Shown: positions 14,031 to 19,503 of the stretch, in pieces
Layout of the letters: each line of letters starts with the position of its first letter
How positions within the stretch are numbered: position 1 is the first letter of the stretch
DNA from: an uncultured Alphaproteobacteria bacterium
Lineage (GTDB): Bacteria > Pseudomonadota > Alphaproteobacteria > Sphingomonadales > Sphingomonadaceae
NCBI GenBank assembly: GCA_903939555.1
Contig: CAJAHV010000427.1
Span: 1-19,503 of the forward strand
Length of the DNA stretch: 19,503 nt
Direction of reading: 5' to 3'
Translations under genes and position numbers: made by a program
Notes under the pieces: model-generated
Databases searched by the model: none
Told to the model about the DNA's origin: nothing
What the model saw: only the letters and a program-made list of their open reading frames with translations

Positions 14031-15325
14031 GCGCGGTTCTCAAAGCGGTTGCGCAAATAGATTGCGACGCTGCTCATCAGCAGCAGGATGACCAGCAGTA
14101 CCATGATCGCCGCCGACGTCTTTTCGACAAAGCCACGCTGCGCATCATCGGACCACAGGAAGATCTGCACCGGGAGCACCGTCGCCGATGAGGTCAACCC
14201 CTTCGGCGCATCGGCGACAAAGGCCCGCATACCGATGAGCAGCAGCGGTGCGGTTTCACCCAAGGCGCGCGCCATGCCGATGATCGTGCCCGTCATGATC
14301 CCGGGCAGCGCCAGCGGCAGGACATGGTGCACCACGACCTGGAACGGCGAGGCCCCGATACCCAGCGCGGCATCACGCACCGATCCCGGCACGGCGCGAA
14401 TGGCGGCTCTCGCGGTGATGACGATGACCGGCAGGGTCATCAACGCCAGCGTCAACCCGCCGACAATGGGTGCCGAGCGCGGCATGTTGAAGAAATTGAG
14501 GAAAACCGCGAGCCCGAGCAATCCGAAGATGATCGAGGGCACCGCGGCCAGGTTGCTGATCGACACTTCGACGAAATCGGTCCAGCGGCTGCGCCCGGCG
14601 AACTCCTCCAGCCAGACCGCCGCGAGCACACCGACCGGAAAAGCCGCGCCGATGGTGACCAGCAAAGTCAGCAGCGAACCCAGCGCCGCTCCCCAGATGC
14701 CGGCGAGTTCAGGGTCGGTGGAATTGGCGGCTGAGACGAAAATCTCGTTGAAATCAGTACGGATCAGACCACGCGCCTCCAGATAGTGATAATCGGCGAT
14801 ATCTTCATTGCTGACCCCGCGCGTCACTTCGGCTTCATTTTCGTCGAACTTACCTTTGGCAAGCAGATCGATGTTGCTGCGTACCGGCACCCACAAGGTG
14901 CGCGTCTGGCCGAGCACCCCCCGATCGGCGAGCACTGCGGCACGCAGATCGAGCCAGGCACCTTCCGACACGACATCGGCAGCCGGGCCCAGTTGCGCCG
15001 CAGCACTGCGCTGCATGAGCGCATTGAAATCGGCGCGGCGGATTGCCTCCACCCCGCCAGGCCCCCGCGCCACCGCCGGGTCGATACCCAGCGCCTGCGC
15101 ATCGAAAACTACCGACACCGCCACTTCGCTATGCCGGAAACCGCTCCAACCGGTGCGCACGATCGTGAACAAGAGGAAGGCGAGGAACAACCCGGCGAGG
15201 CACAGCGCCCCCAGCCCCGCCAGCCGGAACAACCGTTCGCGGCGATAACGCACGGCGACCCGCGCCTGCATCGCGGGCGCAGTCCAGTTGGTCGGGGCGC
15301 GACGCGGGGCGCTGGTCGCCGTCAT
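14027..15325 (-). CDS. pstA: Phosphate ABC transporter permease PstA (long form)
   Basis: This is a 432-residue permease, compared with 296 in E. coli. After a first membrane helix (about residues 33-56), an extra segment of about 150 residues (58-208) precedes the conserved permease core, as in the long PstA forms of many alphaproteobacteria. The core has about five further helices and the EAA loop VRDAALGIGASPFQVVVHHVL that contacts PstB, followed by GMARALGETAPLLL. It is an inner membrane protein pairing with PstC. The ATG overlaps the pstC stop by 4 bp, and its own stop overlaps pstB in the same way. Confidence 0.94.
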   Translation of the reverse strand: MTATSAPRRAPTNWTAPAMQARVAVRYRRERLFRLAGLGALCLAGLFLAFLLFTIVRTGWSGFRHSEVAVSVVFDAQALGIDPAVARGPGGVEAIRRADFNALMQRSAAAQLGPAADVVSEGAWLDLRAAVLADRGVLGQTRTLWVPVRSNIDLLAKGKFDENEAEVTRGVSNEDIADYHYLEARGLIRTDFNEIFVSAANSTDPELAGIWGAALGSLLTLLVTIGAAFPVGVLAAVWLEEFAGRSRWTDFVEVSISNLAAVPSIIFGLLGLAVFLNFFNMPRSAPIVGGLTLALMTLPVIVITARAAIRAVPGSVRDAALGIGASPFQVVVHHVLPLALPGIMTGTIIGMARALGETAPLLLIGMRAFVADAPKGLTSSATVLPVQIFLWSDDAQRGFVEKTSAAIMVLLVILLLMSSVAIYLRNRFENRA

Positions 15326-16719
15326 TCATAGGCCTCGCGATAGTTGCGGACCACCGACAGCGCATAAATGTTGAGCAGCAGGGTGATGATGAACAGCACC
15401 AGCCCCAGCGCAAAAGCCGACAAGGTCTTGGCGCTGTCGAACTCCTGATCACCGGTCAGCAACGCGACGATCTGGGCGCTGACGGTCGTCACGCTGTCGA
15501 ACGGGTTGATCGTCAGCTTTGCCGCCAGCCCTGCCGCCATCACGACGATCATGGTTTCGCCGATAGCGCGACTGACGGCGAGCAGCACGCCACCGGTGAT
15601 GCCCGGCAGCGCCGCCGGCACAAGCACGCGCGTGACGGTTTCGGCGCGTGTTGCACCCATCGCATAGCTGCCGTCGCGCATCTCGGCGGGTACCGCCATC
15701 AGTGCGTCATCGGTCATCGACGAAACGAAGGGGATGATCATGATCCCCATCACCAGCCCAGCGGCCAGCGCGCTTTCACCCGAGGCGTTGCTGATGCCGA
15801 GCCAAACGCCGAAATCGCGCACCGCCGGGGCCACTATCAGCGCGGCGAAAAAACCATAGACGACCGTCGGCACCCCGGCGAGCAGTTCAAGCATCGGCTT
15901 GAGCACACGCCGCACCCGGGCATCGGCATATTGCGTCAGGTATATCGCCGCCATCAGCCCTAGCGGCACCGCGACGATCATCGCGATGATCGCGCCGATA
16001 AAGATCGTGCCCCAGAACAACGGCACCGCGCCGAACGCGCCAGATGATCCGATCTGGTCGCTGCGGATCGCGGTTTGCGGCGACCAGTGCGTACCGAACA
16101 AGAATTCCGCAGCCGGGACGATCTGGAAGAACCGCCACGATTCGAACAGCAACGACAGCACGATGCCAAAGGTCGTCAAGATCGCCACAGTCGATGCCAG
16201 GATCAACAGCCATCGCAACAGCTTTTCGACATGGGAGCGCGCCCGAAAATCCGGGCGCAAACGCGAAAAGGCCCAAATGCCGCCAACCGCCAGCAGCGTC
16301 ATGGCGACAACGCCTGCCGCCAGGTCGAAAGCCTCGCTGGTGGCACGATACAGCGGCACAACGGCGGTTGCCGCCGGGTTGAACGCCGCTTCCAGCGCAT
16401 TGTTCGCCAGCCCGCGAACATCGTTCATGAAAGCGCCGCGATCGATCTCGCTGACTGGCCTGAAATCCACCGGTACTGCGGCGATGACACGATCGGCAAC
16501 CAAGCGCTCTTCGACAATCGCCCAGCCGGCCAGCACCAGCACAGCCGGTAGCAGCGCCGTCAGCGCGACATATAATCCATGATAGACTGGCAGTGAATGC
16601 ACCGTACCGATACGAATCGTCAGGCCGCGGCGCATTGCCAGGCCGCGCTGCCGTCCGATCCAGTAGCCGAGCAGCGCCAGCGCCAGCACGGCGAGCAGGA
16701 TAGGGAACAAGCCGGTCAC
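15322..16719 (-). CDS. pstC: Phosphate ABC transporter permease PstC (long form)
   Basis: This is a 465-residue permease, compared with 319 in E. coli. The extra length is an N-terminal region of about 165 residues with three hydrophobic helices (about 3-20, 48-69 and 133-152). The core follows, with GVPTVVYGFFAALIVAPAV, the EAA loop YAMGATRAETVTRVLVPAAL and AVSRAIGETMIVVMAAGL. It uses GTG at 16719, which overlaps the pstS stop (GTGA). It forms the phosphate channel with PstA; the role of the added N-terminal part is unknown. Confidence 0.94.
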   Translation of the reverse strand: MTGLFPILLAVLALALLGYWIGRQRGLAMRRGLTIRIGTVHSLPVYHGLYVALTALLPAVLVLAGWAIVEERLVADRVIAAVPVDFRPVSEIDRGAFMNDVRGLANNALEAAFNPAATAVVPLYRATSEAFDLAAGVVAMTLLAVGGIWAFSRLRPDFRARSHVEKLLRWLLILASTVAILTTFGIVLSLLFESWRFFQIVPAAEFLFGTHWSPQTAIRSDQIGSSGAFGAVPLFWGTIFIGAIIAMIVAVPLGLMAAIYLTQYADARVRRVLKPMLELLAGVPTVVYGFFAALIVAPAVRDFGVWLGISNASGESALAAGLVMGIMIIPFVSSMTDDALMAVPAEMRDGSYAMGATRAETVTRVLVPAALPGITGGVLLAVSRAIGETMIVVMAAGLAAKLTINPFDSVTTVSAQIVALLTGDQEFDSAKTLSAFALGLVLFIITLLLNIYALSVVRNYREAYE

Positions 16720-17789
16720 AACGTCGCCGGATCAAGCGGGATAAGGTTGATGGCTATCGCCGCATTGTCGGCCCGCACGGCATCGGGAGACGCCACCAGC
16801 CCACGCCGAGTGAGGTAGCCCCGCCGGCCCCAAGTTGAATCCTTGCTATATTCGCCCAGGAATTCGCGCAAGCCGCGCACCGCCCGAACGTGCTGCGCCT
16901 TGACATAAAGGAACAGCGGTCGCGACGCCGGATAGCGAAAAGACGCGATATTCTCATAGGTCGCTTCGACGCCGCCGAGCGGCACATCCTTCAGGCGATC
17001 AAGATTTTCCTCGAGGAAGGAATAGCCGAAGATGCCGATGGCGCGCGGATTCGCAGCAATTTTCTGGACGATGAGATTGTCATTCTCACCACCTTCGATG
17101 AACGGGCCGTCCTCGCGCAGCCTGTTGCAGATCGTCTTGAAACGGGCTTCGTCACGCAGCTTCAGCGCCCGCATCGCCGGGTCGGTCTCGCAGCCCTTGC
17201 TCAGGTAAAGTTCGTTGAAACTGTCGCGCGTCCCCGATGTCGGCGGCGGGCCGATGACGAGAATGGGCGTCGGCGGCAGCGCCGAATTGACATCAGCCCA
17301 GGTGCGCGCCCGGTTCGGCCCGTGTCCAAAGGGGTCGGCCGCCAGCGCACGGTAAATGTCGCGCTCGGTGACGCCGGGGAAATTGCCCTGGCGCGACTGG
17401 GCGACGACAAGGCCGTCCAGCCCGATCTGCACTTCGATGATGCCCGCAACGCCGTGCCGGGCGCAATCGGCAACCTCGCTCGCCTTGATGCGCCGCGAGG
17501 CGTTCGCGATATCGGGATATTGCTGGCCAACGCCGGCACAAAACAGCTTGATACCACCCCCGGTACCGGTGGCTTCGACAATCGGCGCATCAAATTGCGG
17601 CCAAGTGCGCTTGAATTGTTCGGCAACTGCGGCAGTGAACGGATAGACTGTCGAGGAGCCGACGATGCGGACTTGGGTCCGGCTGTCACCGCTGCACGCC
17701 GCCAGCAGGACAAATGTCGCAAGCACGCCAAGGCGGCGCGCGCCGGACAACAACCAGGCTGAATCAAGGCTCATCGGCGGGAACACCAT
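16716..17789 (-). CDS. pstS: Phosphate-binding lipoprotein PstS
   Basis: This is a 357-residue periplasmic phosphate-binding protein. A signal sequence ends in the lipobox FVLLAAC with the lipidated cysteine at about residue 32, and the mature part begins with VRIVGSSTVYPFTAAVAEQF. The phosphate-binding loops are visible in GSSTVYP, TGTGGGIKLFC, ASRRIKASE and PTSGTRDSF. Anchoring as a lipoprotein is unlike the soluble E. coli PstS. The ATG at 17789 is preferred because GGAAG is just upstream; ATG at 17774 has no SD and TTG at 17807 is unlikely. It is the first gene after the Pho-box promoter and overlaps pstC by 4 bp. Confidence 0.93.
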   Translation of the reverse strand: MVFPPMSLDSAWLLSGARRLGVLATFVLLAACSGDSRTQVRIVGSSTVYPFTAAVAEQFKRTWPQFDAPIVEATGTGGGIKLFCAGVGQQYPDIANASRRIKASEVADCARHGVAGIIEVQIGLDGLVVAQSRQGNFPGVTERDIYRALAADPFGHGPNRARTWADVNSALPPTPILVIGPPPTSGTRDSFNELYLSKGCETDPAMRALKLRDEARFKTICNRLREDGPFIEGGENDNLIVQKIAANPRAIGIFGYSFLEENLDRLKDVPLGGVEATYENIASFRYPASRPLFLYVKAQHVRAVRGLREFLGEYSKDSTWGRRGYLTRRGLVASPDAVRADNAAIAINLIPLDPATL

Positions 17790-17816
17790 TTCTTCCGGTA
17801 CCGTCAACCGATGCGT

Positions 17817-17850
17817 ATTTTATGACAATTTCGCTACATTTTTGTGACAA
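17817..17850 (-). promoter_or_regulatory. Pho-box array and promoter of the pstSCAB-phoUB operon
   Basis: Read on the minus strand, three head-to-tail 11-bp units run without a gap: TTGTCACAAAA (17850-17840), ATGTAGCGAAA (17839-17829) and TTGTCATAAAA (17828-17818). Seven conserved bases repeating every 11 bp define PhoB sites. TAAAAT (17822-17817) lies 10 nt after the second heptamer ATGTAGC, the spacing of a -10 box in Pho promoters where the box replaces the -35. Transcription would start near 17810, about 20 nt before the pstS ATG. The region is markedly AT-rich. Confidence 0.85.
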
Positions 17851-17877
17851 AGGCCGAAATCGTTGTCATAATAAATA

Positions 17878-19056
17878 TTATACTTGTAAAACAGATGCTT
17901 GTGGCAAAGTGAACGAGATGCTGCTGCCCTCGCCAAGGACGCTGGTAATTTCCAGCACGCCGCGATGGCGTTCGACGATATGCTTGACGATGGCGAGGCC
18001 CAGCCCGGTACCGCCCATCGTGCGCGAACGAACCGAATCGACGCGGTAGAAACGCTCGGTCAATCGCGGCAGATGCTCGGCGGCGATGCCCTCACCCTGG
18101 TCGCACACCGTCAACCGCACCATCGGATGGCCACCCGGCGGCGCCGGCTCGGCGACCGCCCTTACCGTGATCGGCGTACCACTCCGGCCATATTTAAGTG
18201 CGTTGGAGACGAGATTGTGCAGCACCTGCAGCAACTGGTCACGATCGCCGATCACCGGGGGCAAGGGTGCAGGTTCATCGATGATGAGCTGGCGCTGGTC
18301 ACTTTCCAGCCGCATCGCCAGCGTCTTGCCGACATCGGCGATGACGGCACCGAGATCGAGCCGCATGACCGGACGGACATGCTTGTCGAGCTCGATCCGC
18401 GACAAGGACAACAGGTCATCAATCAGACGCGACATGCGCGCCGCCTCGCGCGCCATGATATCCAGAAAGCGCCGCCGCGCCGGTTCATCTTCGGCCGCCG
18501 GACCCTGCAACGTCTCGATGAAGCCCGATAATGTCGCCAGCGGCGTCCGCAGTTCATGGCTGGCGTTGGCAACGAAATCGACGCGCATGCGCTCGGTCAG
18601 CCGAGCTTGGGTGATGTCATCGAAAATGACCAGCACCCGGCCGTCACCGGCATCGACGCTGCGCATCCGCCAGGCGCTGTTGCCGACATTGCCGCTGCCC
18701 AGCCCGGCAATTTCACGCTCGACCGTCTGGCCGGTCTGGCGCGTTTCGGCCACCGCATCGAGCACGACGGGGTGGCGCAACGTCAACCGCAGGTCACTGC
18801 CGGCAATCCGATCGCCAAAAAGCCGTCGCGCGTCGGCATTGGCGGCAACGGCGATATCCCCCACGACAATCAGCGCCGGATCGGACAATACGTCGAGGCT
18901 GATCCGGTCAACCGGCGGCGGCAGCGGTGCGGCGGCCACTTCGGTTACCACCACTGGCAACGGAATTTCGGTCGCGGCAAGCCGGCGCCCGACGACAACG
19001 CCAACAACCAGCGCCGCAACGCCAATCAACATCAGCAGCGACAAAGACACCGTCAT
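17878..19056 (-). CDS. phoR: Phosphate regulon sensor histidine kinase PhoR
   Basis: This is a 392-residue membrane histidine kinase. One clear hydrophobic helix (residues 3-23) is followed by a PAS-like region (about 50-150, ending RVLVIFDDITQARLTERMR). The dimerisation/phospho-acceptor helix has H167 in NASHELRTPLATL. The ATPase domain has its N box (LHNLVSNALKYG), G1 box (DQGEGI), F box (ERFYRVD) and G2 box (GGTGLGLAIVKHIV). This architecture and the adjoining pst-phoU-phoB genes identify PhoR. Its ATG overlaps the stop of the upstream HAD phosphatase by 4 bp. It is separated from pstS by 88 bp that carry the Pho boxes. Confidence 0.93.
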   Translation of the reverse strand: MTVSLSLLMLIGVAALVVGVVVGRRLAATEIPLPVVVTEVAAAPLPPPVDRISLDVLSDPALIVVGDIAVAANADARRLFGDRIAGSDLRLTLRHPVVLDAVAETRQTGQTVEREIAGLGSGNVGNSAWRMRSVDAGDGRVLVIFDDITQARLTERMRVDFVANASHELRTPLATLSGFIETLQGPAAEDEPARRRFLDIMAREAARMSRLIDDLLSLSRIELDKHVRPVMRLDLGAVIADVGKTLAMRLESDQRQLIIDEPAPLPPVIGDRDQLLQVLHNLVSNALKYGRSGTPITVRAVAEPAPPGGHPMVRLTVCDQGEGIAAEHLPRLTERFYRVDSVRSRTMGGTGLGLAIVKHIVERHRGVLEITSVLGEGSSISFTLPQASVLQV

Positions 19057-19503
19057 GCCGCCACTATCCGCCGCAGCGCCGGCAGCAGCGCATCGTAATG
19101 ATCGATCACCAGGTCAGCACCCAGATCCGCCACCGGCCGGTCGGAAAAACCGAAGCTTACGGCGATCACCGGCACACCGGCATTGCGCGCCGTAGTCGTA
19201 TCGGTAATCGAATCGCCGACGAAAACAGTCGATGCCGGGCTACCACCGGCGGCCGCAATGGCAGCGAACAGATGCCCCGGGTCAGGCTTTGGCACCCGCA
19301 CCGAATCAAAGCCCAGATTGGCCGAAAAATACCCGTCCCAGCCCAGCGCCGACACCAGCGCCCGCGACAGACCCACCGGTTTGTTGGTGCAGATCGCCAG
19401 TCGCGACCCTGCCGCCGTCAGCGCTGTCAGCGCCGCCGCGACCCCCGGATAGGGTCGTGAGCGATCCGCGATATGATCAGCATAATAAGCGAGAAACGGC
19501 GCC
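19053..19503 (-). CDS. gph: HAD-family phosphatase, phosphoglycolate phosphatase-like (5' end outside window)
   Basis: About 150 C-terminal residues are visible and the N-terminal DxD motif lies beyond the edge. HAD motif II is in LAICTNKPVGLS, motif III lysine in SVRVPKPDPGHLF, and motif IV in VFVGDSITDTTTARNAG. The pattern YPGV...TNKP...KPDP...GDSxxD is typical of phosphoglycolate phosphatase (Gph), which removes 2-phosphoglycolate formed in DNA repair or photorespiration. Other HAD phosphatases share it, so the substrate is only likely. Its stop overlaps the phoR start (ATGA), so the two genes are co-transcribed, which would put a phosphatase in the Pho locus. Confidence 0.85.
   Translation of the reverse strand, partial: APFLAYYADHIADRSRPYPGVAAALTALTAAGSRLAICTNKPVGLSRALVSALGWDGYFSANLGFDSVRVPKPDPGHLFAAIAAAGGSPASTVFVGDSITDTTTARNAGVPVIAVSFGFSDRPVADLGADLVIDHYDALLPALRRIVAA

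Noticed and set aside
16890..17762. Plus-strand open frame of 290 codons opposite pstS
   Set aside because: Antisense shadow of a gene with lipobox and phosphate-binding loops; the frame itself shows no domain.
17877..17882. A consensus TATAAT on the minus strand at the end of phoR
   Set aside because: The best -35 (TTGCCA) is 19 nt away and the box is upstream of the Pho boxes, so it cannot be the PhoB-dependent start. It may be chance in an AT-rich stretch or a weak basal promoter.
18086..19195. Long plus-strand open frame of 369 codons opposite phoR
   Set aside because: It is antisense to a clear histidine kinase. Its composition (serine-, arginine- and threonine-rich, no domain) is that of a GC-rich shadow frame.
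1..19503. CRISPR arrays, IS elements, tRNA and rRNA genes, phage or defence genes
   Set aside because: I found no spaced direct repeats, transposase or integrase motifs, clover-leaf sequences or rRNA stretches. All regions are covered by ordinary chromosomal genes with gaps under 200 bp.

Overview
The window is ordinary, gene-dense, GC-rich bacterial chromosome. An alphaproteobacterium, probably of the Sphingomonadales, is the best guess. The reasons are the long PstC/PstA forms, a DUF2794-type protein, PhoR encoded ahead of pstSCAB-phoU-phoB, and the AhpC/AhpD peroxide system. This assignment is inference, since there is no rRNA marker. I see no tRNA, rRNA, IS element, phage gene, CRISPR array or integration scar.

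Layout. (1) 1-1028, minus strand: a class II cytochrome c' followed 4 bp later by a membrane-anchored cytochrome c cut off by the window edge. (2) 1175-1849, plus: a YcbL/glyoxalase II-like metallo-beta-lactamase-fold hydrolase, convergent with a MAPEG-family membrane protein (1853-2248, minus). (3) 2439-3804, minus: the outer-membrane assembly lipoprotein BamD and a 2H-phosphoesterase (LigT-like) protein. (4) 3851-7284, minus: oxyR, an NAD(P)H quinone oxidoreductase and an aldehyde dehydrogenase in one direction. (5) 7400-8610, plus: ahpC and ahpD, divergent from oxyR. (6) 8723-9741, plus: cysE and a DUF2794-like gene. (7) 9745-11693, minus: a short-chain dehydrogenase whose stop overlaps the TTG start of a multi-pass membrane protein. 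(8) 11801-19503, minus: the phosphate-starvation block gph'-phoR-[Pho box]-pstS-pstC-pstA-pstB-phoU-phoB.

How the genes work together. OxyR has the redox cysteine pair (C203/C212) and faces ahpC-ahpD, so it is the expected peroxide-responsive activator. AhpC reduces peroxides and AhpD is its likely reductant, as in mycobacteria. No ahpF is present here. The oxidoreductase and aldehyde dehydrogenase behind oxyR would fit removal of reactive aldehydes and quinones. In the Pho block, PstSCAB imports phosphate and signals through PhoU to PhoR, which phosphorylates PhoB. PhoB would act on the 11-bp repeats in front of pstS and so raise its own expression from the end of the same operon.

I did not find an undescribed system. 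The best items for a second look are regulatory. One is an 8-bp inverted repeat covering both the oxyR -10 box and its start codon. Another is a run of four perfect or near-perfect hairpins between ahpC and ahpD. A third is a triple 11-bp Pho-box array with a well-placed -10 box.
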